Shown here: positions 8,388-16,943 of the stretch, piece after piece | Layout of the letters: each line of letters begins with the position of its first letter | How positions within the stretch are numbered: position 1 is the stretch's first letter | Source of the DNA: Alphaproteobacteria bacterium | GTDB taxonomy: Bacteria > Pseudomonadota > Alphaproteobacteria > UBA828 | DNA length: 32,395 bases | NCBI GenBank assembly: GCA_022826345.1 | Contig: JAJDVB010000185.1 | Location: forward strand, 1-32,395 | Reading direction: 5' to 3' | Notes under the pieces: model-generated | Databases searched by the model: none | What the model saw: only the letters and a program-made list of their open reading frames with translations | Told to the model about the DNA's origin: nothing | Made by a program: the position numbers and the translations under genes

Positions 8388-9335
8388 ATGCACATTCGAA
8401 TGACATCTGCAATCGCCGCCGTCGCCATGGGCGCCGCGGCGTTTGCTGGCAATGCCCACGCCGACGACGCCGCCTGCAGTGAGGTGGAGTTCTCTGATGT
8501 CGGCTGGAGCTGCATCACGGCGACCACGGCCGTGGCAACCACGGTTCTCGAAGGGCTCGGCTATGAGCCCAAGGCGACCGTGCTTTCGGTGCCGGTGACC
8601 TTCGCCAGCCTTTCCAACGGCGACATCGACGCCTTTCTCGGGCTCTGGCTGCCGACGCAGCAGAGCATGATCGACCCCTATTTCAATGACGGCACCATCG
8701 AGAACGTGGGCGTCAATCTCGAGGGCGCCAAGTATACCCTCGCCGTGCCCACCTATGTTTTCGAGGCAGGGGTCAAGAGCTTCGGCGACATCGCCGCCCA
8801 TGCGGACAAGTTCGACAACAAGTTCTACGGCATCGAGCCCGGCAACGACGGCAACCTGATCATCCAGGGTATGATCGACGACAACGCCTTTGGCCTCAGC
8901 GGCTTCGAGGTCGTGGAGTCGAGCGAGCAGGGCATGCTCTCCCAGGTCGAGGCCGCGGTCAGGAGCGACGAGTGGATCGTCTTCCTCGGCTGGGAACCGC
9001 ATCCCATGAACCGCCGCTTCGACATGAGCTACCTCGATGGCGGCGACGACTACTTCGGCCCCAACTTCGGCGGCGCCACGGTCTACACGCTGGCCCACGC
9101 CGGTTATACCGAGGCCTGCCCCAACGTCGGCGCGCTGCTGAAGAACCTGCGCTTCTCGTTGGCGCTTGAGAACGAGATGATGGGCTATATGCTCGACGAC
9201 GGGATGGACCCGCAGGCGGCCGCCCGCAAGCTCGTCGAGATGCACCCCGAGCTGGTCGACGAGTGGCTCGCGGGCGTGACCACGCTTGACGGTCAGGATG
9301 GCGCGGCTGCCGTGAAGGCCCATCTCAGCATGTAG
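8388..9335 (+). CDS. choX: Choline-type ABC periplasmic binding protein
   Basis: Predicted 315-residue OpuAC/ProX-type binding protein. Signal peptide MHIRMTSAIAAVAMGAAAFAGNAHA is followed by CSEVEFSDVGW. The four aromatic residues forming the cation cage in Sinorhizobium ChoX (W43, W90, Y119, W205, numbers from memory) are all matched with a constant offset of three: W40, W87, Y116, W202. The EPGNDGN loop supplies N153. One binding residue differs: the Asp two positions after the first Trp in ChoX is Cys42 here (GWSC). GAGGGAGGG precedes the ATG. It is the first gene of choXWV and divergent from betI. Choline is the likely ligand; betaine or another quaternary amine remains possible because of Cys42. 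Confidence 0.92.
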   Translation: MHIRMTSAIAAVAMGAAAFAGNAHADDAACSEVEFSDVGWSCITATTAVATTVLEGLGYEPKATVLSVPVTFASLSNGDIDAFLGLWLPTQQSMIDPYFNDGTIENVGVNLEGAKYTLAVPTYVFEAGVKSFGDIAAHADKFDNKFYGIEPGNDGNLIIQGMIDDNAFGLSGFEVVESSEQGMLSQVEAAVRSDEWIVFLGWEPHPMNRRFDMSYLDGGDDYFGPNFGGATVYTLAHAGYTEACPNVGALLKNLRFSLALENEMMGYMLDDGMDPQAAARKLVEMHPELVDEWLAGVTTLDGQDGAAAVKAHLSM

Positions 9336-9372
9336 CGACCGACAACGCGGGCGGTCCAACGGGCCGAATCTG

Positions 9373-9406
9373 CGGGCGGTCGGCGCTGAGAAGCGTCGGC
9401 CGCCTG
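9373..9406 (+). terminator. GNRA-capped hairpin between choX and choW
   Basis: Arms 9373-9387 and 9392-9406 pair over 15 bp in the plus-strand transcript, three of them G-U, around a GAGA tetraloop, a stable GNRA type. It begins 38 nt after the choX stop and has no U-run after it. It likely protects choX mRNA or causes partial attenuation so that more ChoX than ChoW/ChoV is made (inference from other binding-protein operons). The GGGGAGGGG ribosome site of choW follows and is not within the stem. Confidence 0.6.
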
Positions 9407-9431
9407 TCCCGTCCGGTCGGGGAGGGGCGTC

Positions 9432-10307
9432 ATGGGCACCGACGATCTCGGAGTCCTCACAGAGAAAATTCCGATCGGCAAGTGGGTCGCCAACGCAATC
9501 GAGTTTATCAAGGACAACTTTTTCCACGAGCTCCGAGCGTTCTCCGGCGGCCTGGACTGGGTGCTCGAAGCCTTCGCCTACTTCCTCGGCCTGATCCCAC
9601 CGCCGGTCTTTGTCTTCCTCGTGGCGGCGATCGCCTTTTATCTGCATCGCAGCGTCGTGCTCGTGATCGGCGTCGTCATCGGCCTGCTGCTGATCCTCAA
9701 CATCGGCTACTGGGACGAGATGCTGTTCACGGTGGTGTTGGTCTCGGCGTCCACCGTCGTCTGCATTCTGGTGGGCGTGCCCATCGGCATCGCCGCGGCG
9801 CACCGGCCCTGGCTCTTCAGGATGCTGCGGCCGATCCTCGACCTGATGCAGACCATCCCGCCCTTCGTCTATCTGATCCCGACCCTCACCTTCTTCGGGC
9901 TGGGTCTGGTTCCGGGGCTGATCTCCACCGTAATCTTCGCCATCCCGGCGCCCATTCGCCTCACCCATCTCGGCATCTCCAGCGCCCCCCGGCCGCTGCT
10001 CGAGGCGGGCCGCGCCTTCGGCGCCAGCGACATGCAGCTCCTGCTCAAGGTCGAGCTTCCTCACGCCATGCCGAGCATCATGCAGGGGGTGACCCAGTGC
10101 ATCATGCTCTCGCTCTCGATGGTGGTCATCGCCGCCTTGGTCGGGGCCGACGGACTGGGCGTGCCGGTGGTGCGCGCGCTCACCACGGTCAACGTCGCCC
10201 AGGGATTCGAGGCCGGACTGGCCATCGTGGTCGTCGCCATCGTGCTCGACCGCATCCTGAAGCAGGTCGAGAGGCGCAAGGGCAGGGGCCGCACGGCCGC
10301 ACGCTGA
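9432..10307 (+). CDS. choW: Choline ABC transporter permease
   Basis: Predicted 291-residue inner-membrane permease of the ProW/OpuAB type (BPD_transp_1). About six hydrophobic segments are visible, roughly at 57-72, 75-92, 98-121, 143-171, 220-240 and 262-280. The cytoplasmic coupling loop EAGRAFGASDMQLLLKVELPHAMPSI (191-216) is the EAA motif that contacts the ATPase. GGGGAGGGG ends 4 nt before the ATG. Its stop shares one base with the choV start (TGATG). A first cytoplasmic stretch of about 50 residues is normal for this family. Confidence 0.94.
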   Translation: MGTDDLGVLTEKIPIGKWVANAIEFIKDNFFHELRAFSGGLDWVLEAFAYFLGLIPPPVFVFLVAAIAFYLHRSVVLVIGVVIGLLLILNIGYWDEMLFTVVLVSASTVVCILVGVPIGIAAAHRPWLFRMLRPILDLMQTIPPFVYLIPTLTFFGLGLVPGLISTVIFAIPAPIRLTHLGISSAPRPLLEAGRAFGASDMQLLLKVELPHAMPSIMQGVTQCIMLSLSMVVIAALVGADGLGVPVVRALTTVNVAQGFEAGLAIVVVAIVLDRILKQVERRKGRGRTAAR

Positions 10308-11548
10308 TGGCGGTCATCACTTTCGACCGGGTCGACGTGATCTTTGGCCGGCGGGTCAAGGAGGCGCTCGCCCTGCTCGACGCCGGTGCCGACAAGGACC
10401 GCATCTTCGAAGAGACCGGGCAGGTGGTGGGCGTGCAGGACGCCTCGCTCCAGGTCGAGGCCGGCGAGATCTTCGTCCTCATGGGGCTCTCGGGCTCCGG
10501 CAAGTCGACGCTGCTGCGCTGCGTCAACGGGCTCAACCAGGCCACGCGCGGGCGCGTCCTGATCGACGACGGCGGCACGGAAGTCGACGTGACAGACTGC
10601 GACCCCAAGTTCATGCGCCAGCTTCGCATGAACCGCGTCTCCATGGTCTTCCAGCAATTCGCGCTGATGCCGTGGCGCACCATCGGCGCCAACGTCGCCT
10701 TCGGGCTGGAGGTGCGCGGCGTGCCCAAGGCCGAGCGCCGCAAGCGCGTGGCCGAGGTGCTCGACCAGGTGGGACTCGGCTCATGGCTCGACCACTATCC
10801 GCACGAGCTTTCCGGCGGTATGCAGCAGCGCGTGGGCCTCGCGCGCGCGTTCGCCACCGATGCCGAGATCCTGCTGATGGACGAGCCCTTCTCGGCTCTC
10901 GATCCGCTGATCCGCGAGCGCCTGCAGGACGAGCTGCTGGCGTTGCAGCAGACGCTGCAGCGCACCATCCTATTCGTCAGCCACGACCTCGACGAGGCGC
11001 TCAAGATCGGCACCCGCATCGCCATCATGGAGGGCGGGCGCATCATTCAGGTGGGGCCGCCGGAGAAGATCGTCACCGAGCCGGCGGACGACTACGTGCG
11101 TCAGTTCGTGGCCAACGTGAATCCGCTCAACGTCCTGCGCGGCGTCTCGTTGATGCGCCCACTCGCTTTGCTGCGCAGCGAGGACGGCGTTCACCTGCTT
11201 GACGAGGCATCGGCCATGTTCTGCCGGCTGGACTCGGACGGGCGGCCGGAGGCGTTCAGCCTCGAAGGCGCGCGGGCCGCGCTCGTGCCGTACCGGGAAG
11301 GCCTCGATCTTGCCTCGCTCGGCAACGGCACGATCGTCGCCGGCAGTCCCGAGACCACCATGCGCACCGCGCTTGAGGTGCGCCACGAGACCGGGCGGGC
11401 GATGCCGCTGCTCGACGATGGCGGGCGGCTGGTCGGCGTGATCGGCGCCAAGGAGCTGCTGGCGGCGCTGGTGCACCGTGGCGCGGGCGCCCCGCCTCCC
11501 GAGGACGAGGAGGCGCCGGCGGCCGATTCGGCACCGCCCGAACGATGA
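10307..11548 (+). CDS. choV: Choline ABC transporter ATP-binding protein
   Basis: Predicted 413-residue ATPase of the ProV/OpuAA type that powers ChoW. Walker A GLSGSGKST is at 60-68, the Q-loop at 116-117, the signature LSGGMQQR at 168-175, Walker B ILLMDE at 188-193 and the switch His at 226. The N-terminal helix with a lead-in before the first strand (EALALLDAGADKDRIFEETG) is typical of the glycine-betaine/choline group. The C-terminal third (about 275-390) resembles the CBS regulatory domain of ProV, which senses ionic strength in related systems, followed by an acidic Pro/Ala-rich tail. Translationally coupled to choW upstream. Confidence 0.94.
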   Translation: MAVITFDRVDVIFGRRVKEALALLDAGADKDRIFEETGQVVGVQDASLQVEAGEIFVLMGLSGSGKSTLLRCVNGLNQATRGRVLIDDGGTEVDVTDCDPKFMRQLRMNRVSMVFQQFALMPWRTIGANVAFGLEVRGVPKAERRKRVAEVLDQVGLGSWLDHYPHELSGGMQQRVGLARAFATDAEILLMDEPFSALDPLIRERLQDELLALQQTLQRTILFVSHDLDEALKIGTRIAIMEGGRIIQVGPPEKIVTEPADDYVRQFVANVNPLNVLRGVSLMRPLALLRSEDGVHLLDEASAMFCRLDSDGRPEAFSLEGARAALVPYREGLDLASLGNGTIVAGSPETTMRTALEVRHETGRAMPLLDDGGRLVGVIGAKELLAALVHRGAGAPPPEDEEAPAADSAPPER

Positions 11549-11559
11549 AGGGGACGAAT

Positions 11560-12369
11560 ATGGCTCACAGGGTCCGCAGCCTCGCACTGTTCCTACTCGC
11601 GCTGATCGTCGCGTCGGCGGCCTCGGCACACTACGTCGATCTGAATCAGGCGCTGCACAGCAGGAACACGCTGACCGTCGGCATCGCGCTCACCGGCCAG
11701 CCCTTCGCTTACAAGAGGGACGGCGTGGTGCGGGGCTTCGAGGTCGAGATGGCGAAGGCCGTCGCCGAGGCCCACGGCCTCGCACTGGAGGTCGTGCGCC
11801 TGCCGCGCGCGAAGCTGGCGGCGGCGCTCGCCGCAGGCGAGGTGGACACGGCCAACACGCTCGCCATGGAGGCGGAGCCGGTGGACGTCAAGACCGTGCC
11901 CTATCTGGTGGTCGGCGATCACCTGATGGTGCTTCGCGGCAACCCGTTTCGCATTCGCGAGACGGATGACCTGAGCGGCCGGGTCACCTCGGTTACGTCG
12001 GGCTCGACCGGGGAGCAGTTCGCCCACGCCCTCAATCGGGAGTTCGAGGGAGCAGGCCGCGCGCCCATGCACGTCCATTCCTTCCCCGACGAGCGCTGGA
12101 CCCACTTCCCGGTCTCCATGGGGCACGCGCAGGGCTACTTCATCCAGACCGTGAGCGCGGTGGCGGTGAACGCCGATCCCGACTCGCGCAACCGCCTGGT
12201 CGACGGTGTATTCCGCCCGGTGCGCGAGGTGGGCTTCGCCATCCGTGCGGACAATGACAAGCTGCACCACGCCATCGAGCACGCCGTCGCCGCCATGGTC
12301 GCCACCGGCAAGTACCGCCGGCTGCGGGAGTCCTACGGGCTCCCGCCCGAACTTTCGCCTTACCGATAA
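11560..12369 (+). CDS. Family 3 (amino-acid type) ABC substrate-binding protein
   Basis: Predicted 269-residue periplasmic binding protein (SBP_bac_3). Signal peptide MAHRVRSLALFLLALIVASAASA is followed by LTVGIALTGQPFAY, FEVEMAKAVAEAHGL, LAAGEVDTANTLAME and a C-terminal MVATGKYRRLRESYGL, all typical. The start at 11560 is preferred because AAGGGG lies 6 nt upstream; an ATG at 11545 overlapping the choV stop would add five residues and has no ribosome site of its own. It sits in the choXWV operon but belongs to a binding-protein family that normally works with HisM/HisQ-type permeases, none of which is present. Its stop is 3 bp from the stop of the convergent decarboxylase. Ligand unknown. 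Confidence 0.88.
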   Translation: MAHRVRSLALFLLALIVASAASAHYVDLNQALHSRNTLTVGIALTGQPFAYKRDGVVRGFEVEMAKAVAEAHGLALEVVRLPRAKLAAALAAGEVDTANTLAMEAEPVDVKTVPYLVVGDHLMVLRGNPFRIRETDDLSGRVTSVTSGSTGEQFAHALNREFEGAGRAPMHVHSFPDERWTHFPVSMGHAQGYFIQTVSAVAVNADPDSRNRLVDGVFRPVREVGFAIRADNDKLHHAIEHAVAAMVATGKYRRLRESYGLPPELSPYR

Positions 12370-12407
12370 GCCCTACGCGCCCCGCAGCCGCGGATCGAGC
12401 GCGTCGC
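12370..12407. repeat. 38-bp direct repeat, left copy (decarboxylase 3' end)
   Basis: This stretch matches 23842-23879 at 36 of 38 positions in the same orientation, the only differences being GC versus TG at two adjacent bases. It contains the TAG stop and encodes the ending DALDPRLRGA on the minus strand. An internal inverted repeat ACGCGC...GCGCGT is present in both copies. The left edge touches the stop of the preceding gene. See the right copy for the likely native context. Confidence 0.8.
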
Positions 12408-13905
12408 TCTTCGACAGCGCCTCTTGCCCGAAGCGCTCGACCGCCTCCAGGGTCTCGCGCACGTCGTCCCAGGTCGTGGTGTGGTTGATGATGCACATCC
12501 TGAGCGTGAACGTTCCGTGCAGCAGCGTTGACGACATGAACGCAGGGTCGTCCCAGAACATGCGTGCGAGCACGGTCCTGTTGACCTTGTCCAGCGCTTC
12601 CTCATCGAGTTCAGCGCCTGCCGGATTGACCCGGAAGCACACGATCCCCAGCGTCGGCGTACTCGTGGCTTCCAGGACAGGACTCTCACGGATGTACTCT
12701 TCCGCCGTCTCGGCCAGCTCCATTCCCTTCTCGACAGCGCGCCGGAACGCCGCCATGCCGAAGGTCTGGACCGACATCCAGACCTTCAGCGCACGAACCG
12801 AGCGGCTCAGTTGCAGGCCGAGGTTCGAGAAGTTGGGATGGTTCGCTCCCCATACCGTGTCCTGAAGGATGTCGGGTCGGACCCCGAAGGCGTCCGTGAG
12901 CGTTTTCTCGTCCTTCACCAGCAGGCAGCCTGCCTCGTAGGGCTGGAAGAGCCACTTGTGCGCATCCAGCCCGATCGAATCGGCGCGCTCGATTCCGCGC
13001 AGGAGCTGCTTGCCGCGCTCCGTCACCACCGCGAAGCCGCCGTAGGCGGCGTCGGCATGCAGCCAGAGGCCTTCCGCCGCGCAGAAGTCAGCCAGCTCCT
13101 CGAGCCGGTCGATGGCGCCTGTGCCGACCGTGCCGGCGTTGGCGGCGACCGCAATGGGGTTGAATCCCGCGTCCCGATCCTCGGCCACGGCACTGGCGAG
13201 CGCATCCATGTCCATGCGGAAGTCCGCGTCGCTCGGAATCATGCGGATACGGTCGCGCCGGACCCCCACGATCAGCGCAGCGCGGGAGAGCGCGCTGTGG
13301 CTTTGATCGCTCATGTAGACGCTGGCGCGTTCGGGGTGACCTGCCGCCTCGCGGGCCGCGACGAAGGCGTCGACGCTCGCCGCCGAGCCGCCGCTGGTGA
13401 AGAGGCCGCCCGCGCCCTCCGGATAGCCGATCCAGCGCCTGAACCAGTCGATGACGACCAGCTCCAGCTGGCTCGGTCCGCTTGCGACCAGCCAGGTGCA
13501 CTGGTTGATCTGGTAGCCGGCAGCCATGAAATCGGCCACCACGCCGGGCCAGGTGGGCGACGACGGGATGAAGCCGAAGGAGCGGGGGTGATCGTTACGC
13601 AACGTGAACGGCAGAACCTCGCGCGCAGCCCTCTCGATTACCTCCGCTGCCGGCCTCCCGTCTTCAGGTGGGTCCTCGAGCAGCTGGTCTTCGAGGACCT
13701 GACGGAACTCGCCCTCCCAGGCATTCTCTCCCGGCAGGCTCTCGATCCGATCCACCACGAGTTCGAGCGCCTTCTGCCCGAGGTCGAGCATTTGTTCGCG
13801 CGACATCTGGAGATCGCCAGCCACTTGGGCGTCCGATAGTGCCCCCGGCTCCCCCTCGCCAGGCCGGGAGGTGTTTGCTCGGCTTTTGGCCGGTCGATCC
13901 GTCAT
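12373..13905 (-). CDS. Group II PLP-dependent amino-acid decarboxylase
   Basis: Predicted 510-residue cytoplasmic enzyme of the pyridoxal-phosphate decarboxylase family (aromatic-L-amino-acid, tyrosine, glutamate and diaminobutyrate decarboxylases). The PLP lysine is K317 in DAHKW, the PLP-pairing Asp is D285 in HADAAYGG, and the ring-stacking His is H203 in SDQSHSA. FTSGGSAAS binds the phosphate. Start: GGAG lies 6 nt before the ATG at 13905; a GTG four codons upstream is less likely. The substrate cannot be fixed from sequence; aromatic amino acids are the first guess. The last ten residues (DALDPRLRGA) duplicate the C-terminus of a DppC permease in this window and do not look native. Product would be an amine plus CO2. 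Confidence 0.9.
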   Translation of the reverse strand: MTDRPAKSRANTSRPGEGEPGALSDAQVAGDLQMSREQMLDLGQKALELVVDRIESLPGENAWEGEFRQVLEDQLLEDPPEDGRPAAEVIERAAREVLPFTLRNDHPRSFGFIPSSPTWPGVVADFMAAGYQINQCTWLVASGPSQLELVVIDWFRRWIGYPEGAGGLFTSGGSAASVDAFVAAREAAGHPERASVYMSDQSHSALSRAALIVGVRRDRIRMIPSDADFRMDMDALASAVAEDRDAGFNPIAVAANAGTVGTGAIDRLEELADFCAAEGLWLHADAAYGGFAVVTERGKQLLRGIERADSIGLDAHKWLFQPYEAGCLLVKDEKTLTDAFGVRPDILQDTVWGANHPNFSNLGLQLSRSVRALKVWMSVQTFGMAAFRRAVEKGMELAETAEEYIRESPVLEATSTPTLGIVCFRVNPAGAELDEEALDKVNRTVLARMFWDDPAFMSSTLLHGTFTLRMCIINHTTTWDDVRETLEAVERFGQEALSKSDALDPRLRGA

Positions 13906-14176
13906 ATCTATCTCCACATTGTTCTAACTATAAAATTTCCGCATATCAAATCCATCATGCAGTTGGTGGCGGTGAAGCCCCGGGCGATCGCGGTCACCAA
14001 CCGCCCCCGAGATGACGACGCAGGCGTCCCTCTCCCTGAACAAGTTCGACGTCGGCAAACGAGGTGTGTCGCCCTCGGAACCGAATGCTGTGTGCAGACA
14101 TGTGGGGTATCTTCTCTGTCGTGCGGTGATAACTCAATTGGTTGCCGGGCCGGGATGGCGGGATATCCCGGACGAT
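13906..14176. other. Intergenic region before the decarboxylase
   Basis: No gene seen. Bases 13918-13960 are AT-rich in contrast to the surroundings and contain TTGATA and TATAGT on the minus strand, but the 11-bp spacing is poor, so a decarboxylase promoter here is only possible. A perfect 12-bp palindrome CGGGATATCCCG lies at 14159-14170, just after the stop of the next minus-strand gene. Confidence 0.4.
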
Positions 14177-14899
14177 TTAAGGCGCGACCAGGAGACGGCC
14201 GGTTACGCCATGGCGATCGATCAGGCGGGCGACGAGACCGCTCGCCTTGGCCTCCTCGACGAAGTCGGCCAGAAAGGCGGCGCCCGCACGGTTGGCCGTT
14301 ACGGTGCCCACCGCCTGCCGGACGGCCGTGAAGCGCCCGTCCAGAATCCGAGCGCCGGGGAGTTTATCGGCGTCCGCGATCAAGCCGGGCCTGAGGCCAG
14401 CGAGCGCGTCGAGCTTCTCATTCACGAAGAGCTCGAAGGCAGCCGCAAGACCCTTCGCGCGCACCAGCTCGGCGTGCTTGAGATGGCGCGTCAGGTACAG
14501 GTCATAGGCGCTCCTGTCAGATACCGCGATGCGGATGCCGGGGCCGTCGACGTCGTCGATCGCATGGAGCGCGCTGCCCTCGGGAACCATGTAAGTCGCC
14601 TCGATCTCGACGTATGGCGGAGAGAACGCGATCGTCTTCGCGCGCGCAGGCTCCGCGGCGATGAGGCCGATGTCCCAGAGATCCCGTTCCGCCGCATCGG
14701 TAAGTTCGCCGGGCGACGCGAAGGTGACGTAGGAGACCGCGACACCCAACCGATCGGCGATCGCGCGCGCCATGTCGGGTGCGACGCCGATCGGGTCGCC
14801 TGACGATGCCCTGCCCGTCACCAGCAGGAAGTTGGACAGGTTGATTCCCGCGCGCAGGGTGCCGCTCGGCGCAAGCTCGGAGAGGATGTCTTGGTCCAT
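14177..14899 (-). CDS. Leaderless family 3 substrate-binding-domain protein
   Basis: Predicted 240-residue SBP_bac_3 domain: APSGTLRAGINLSN, GVAPDMARAIADRLGV, LWDIGLIAAEPARAKTIAFSPPYVEIEATYMV and a C-terminal AGAAFLADFVEEAKASGLVARLIDRHGV. The N-terminus MDQDILSELAP is acidic and has no signal peptide. There is no upstream in-frame extension with a hydrophobic segment that I could see. It is therefore likely cytoplasmic or a sensor or enzyme-like relative, not a transport receptor. It is upstream of the decarboxylase on the same strand but 271 bp away. A role in sensing an amino acid for that enzyme is speculation. Confidence 0.82.
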   Translation of the reverse strand: MDQDILSELAPSGTLRAGINLSNFLLVTGRASSGDPIGVAPDMARAIADRLGVAVSYVTFASPGELTDAAERDLWDIGLIAAEPARAKTIAFSPPYVEIEATYMVPEGSALHAIDDVDGPGIRIAVSDRSAYDLYLTRHLKHAELVRAKGLAAAFELFVNEKLDALAGLRPGLIADADKLPGARILDGRFTAVRQAVGTVTANRAGAAFLADFVEEAKASGLVARLIDRHGVTGRLLVAP

Positions 14900-15002
14900 G
14901 GTCGACGAGGCTCCACTGGGGTCGGGTAATTCCTATCCAGGGAGGCTCCGGTTAGCAAAGTCTCAACGTCGTGTTGCGCTTGTTCGATTGCGGGCCGGAC
15001 GA

Positions 15003-16829
15003 TCAGGATGCTCGCGCTTGCGCCCGTGCGGCACGCCGGCGGGCATGGGGGTCGAGCAGGCGCTTGCGAAGGCGGATCGACTCCGGCGTCACTTCGAGCA
15101 GTTCGTCGTCCGCGATATAGGCCAGCGCGACCTCGAGCGGCATCGGCCGAGGCGGGCTCAGGCGCACGGCATTGTCCTTCCCGGCGGCCCGGATGTTGGT
15201 GAGCTGCTTGCTCTTCAGAGGGTTAACGTCGAGGTCCTGCGGCCGCGTGTGCTCGCCCACGATCATGCCGCCGTAGACGGGCATTCCCGGCTCGATGAAG
15301 AGCGTGCCCCGCGGCTCCAGATTCCAGAGCGCGTACGCGACTGCTCTGCCGTCCGCGCTTGAGACCAGCGCGCCGATCTGCCGTCCCGGCAGCGGGCCCT
15401 TGAACGGCGCATAGCCGTGAAACAGCCGATGCATGATCGCCGTGCCCCGGGTCACCGTGAGCAGCTCGCCGTTAAAGCCGATCAGGCCGCGCGTCGGGCC
15501 ATGAAACAGCGCCCTGATCTTGTCCCGTCCCGAGGGCCTGAGCTCGATCAGCTCCGCGCGCCGCTCGGCGAGCGCAGTCACCACGTCGCCGACGAAGGCT
15601 TCGTCCACATCGATCTGGATTTCTTCGATGGGCTCGAGCGGCGGGCCACCCTTGATGTCTTCACGCATCAGCACCCGCGGGCGACCGATGGAGAGCTCGA
15701 AGCCCTCGCGGCGCATGGTCTCGATCAACACCGCGAGTTGAAGCTCGCCACGGCCGTCGACCTCGAAGGCGCCGTCCTCCGCCATGCCGTTCACCCTGAT
15801 CGCGACATTGCCCTCGGCTTCGCGGGCGAGGCGCGCTGCGATCATGCGCGAAGTGAGCTGCGTTCCCTCTTGTCCCGCGAGCGGCGAGTCGTTGATCGAG
15901 AACACCATTGCGATGGTCGGCGGATCGATCGGTTCGGCCGGGATCGCGGCGCAGTTCCCGGAGGCGGCGACGGTGTCCGCCACCGACGCGGTCTTGAGGC
16001 CCGCAAGCGTCACGATCTCGCCGGCCCCGGCGCCCTCCACCGCGATCCGTTCCAGCCCACGCGCGCGAAGCAGCTTGGTGAGGCGCGCGACCTCGACCAC
16101 CGCGCCGTCCGTGCCGAGCACCGTCACGGTTTGGTTCGCTGCCACCTGGCCGGAGAGCACGCGGCCGCTCACCAGCCGGCCGAGAAAGGGGTCGGCCTCC
16201 AGCAGGCTGATCAACATGCGGAATGGCCCGTCCCGATCCGTGGAAGGCGCGGGCACGTGCGTGATGACGGTCTCGAAAAGCGCGGTCATGTCGGCCCCTG
16301 CTGTGGCCGCATCGCGCGAGGCCCAGCCGTCGCGCGCCGAGCTGTAGACCAGGGGGAAGTCGAGCTGTTCCTCGGTCGCTCCCAAGGCGTCGAACAGGTC
16401 GAAGACGGCTTCGTGCACGATCTCGGGCCGGGCGTCCGCGCGATCCATCTTGCTGATCGCCACGATTGGCCGGAGCCCGAGCCGGAGCGCCTTGTCGACC
16501 ACGAACTTCGTCTGAGGCATCGGGCCTTCGGCGGCATCCACCAGGACGAGCACGCCGTCGACCATGCCGAGCACCCGCTCGACCTCGCCGCCGAAGTCCG
16601 CGTGGCCGGGGGTATCGACGATGTTGATGCGCACGCCCTGCCAGTCGATCGCGGTGCACTTGGCCAGGATCGTGATGCCGCGCTCGCGTTCGAGCTCGCC
16701 GCTGTCGAGCGCGCGCTCCTGCATCGGCTGGTTCGCGCGCACCGTGCCGCTCTGGCGCAGCAGCGCGTCGACCAGGGTCGTCTTGCCGTGATCGACATGG
16801 GCGATGATGGCGATGTTGCGCAGGTCCAT
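15003..16829 (-). CDS. typA: Ribosome-associated translational GTPase TypA/BipA
   Basis: Predicted 608-residue GTPase of the EF-G/LepA group that binds the 70S ribosome and aids assembly or stress and cold translation. G1 is AHVDHGKT (10-17), G2 GITI (51-54), G3 DTPGH (72-76). The G4 motif reads SKMD (126-129) where NKxD is expected; the Ser codon AGC (16454-16452) differs from Asn AAC by one base. The beta-barrel, EF-G domain III/V and the TypA-specific C-terminus ([18 protein letters not shown]) are all present, and length is normal (about 605-615). It is monocistronic and divergent from the glycosylase gene. It may be a second copy in the genome; not testable here. Confidence 0.96.
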   Translation of the reverse strand: MDLRNIAIIAHVDHGKTTLVDALLRQSGTVRANQPMQERALDSGELERERGITILAKCTAIDWQGVRINIVDTPGHADFGGEVERVLGMVDGVLVLVDAAEGPMPQTKFVVDKALRLGLRPIVAISKMDRADARPEIVHEAVFDLFDALGATEEQLDFPLVYSSARDGWASRDAATAGADMTALFETVITHVPAPSTDRDGPFRMLISLLEADPFLGRLVSGRVLSGQVAANQTVTVLGTDGAVVEVARLTKLLRARGLERIAVEGAGAGEIVTLAGLKTASVADTVAASGNCAAIPAEPIDPPTIAMVFSINDSPLAGQEGTQLTSRMIAARLAREAEGNVAIRVNGMAEDGAFEVDGRGELQLAVLIETMRREGFELSIGRPRVLMREDIKGGPPLEPIEEIQIDVDEAFVGDVVTALAERRAELIELRPSGRDKIRALFHGPTRGLIGFNGELLTVTRGTAIMHRLFHGYAPFKGPLPGRQIGALVSSADGRAVAYALWNLEPRGTLFIEPGMPVYGGMIVGEHTRPQDLDVNPLKSKQLTNIRAAGKDNAVRLSPPRPMPLEVALAYIADDELLEVTPESIRLRKRLLDPHARRRAARAQARAS

Positions 16830-16943
16830 GGCCGCGCGGCTCTCCTCATACGGGTGGTGGGCCGGACGGCTGCTGAAATACTCCTGGCAAGGACGGGAGT
16901 ACAGTGATCGGTTGTGGGTTCAAGGGATCGGGGCGAGGTCGTC
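16830..16943. promoter_or_regulatory. Divergent intergenic region between typA and the glycosylase gene
   Basis: The 114 bp between the two divergent starts must hold both promoters. No clear -35/-10 pair stands out by eye on either strand. GAGG at 16935-16938 serves the plus-strand gene. Nothing else was recognised. Confidence 0.35.

Noticed and set aside
8385..10064. Minus-strand frame of 559 codons across choX and choW
   Set aside because: Opposite to well-recognised choX and choW; the sequence is low-complexity and hits no family I know.
9482..10306. Plus-strand extension upstream of choV through choW
   Set aside because: It runs through choW in another phase and has no conserved segment; choV starts at the TGATG overlap.
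15417..16907. Plus-strand frame of 496 codons opposite typA
   Set aside because: Antisense shadow of a clear TypA gene.
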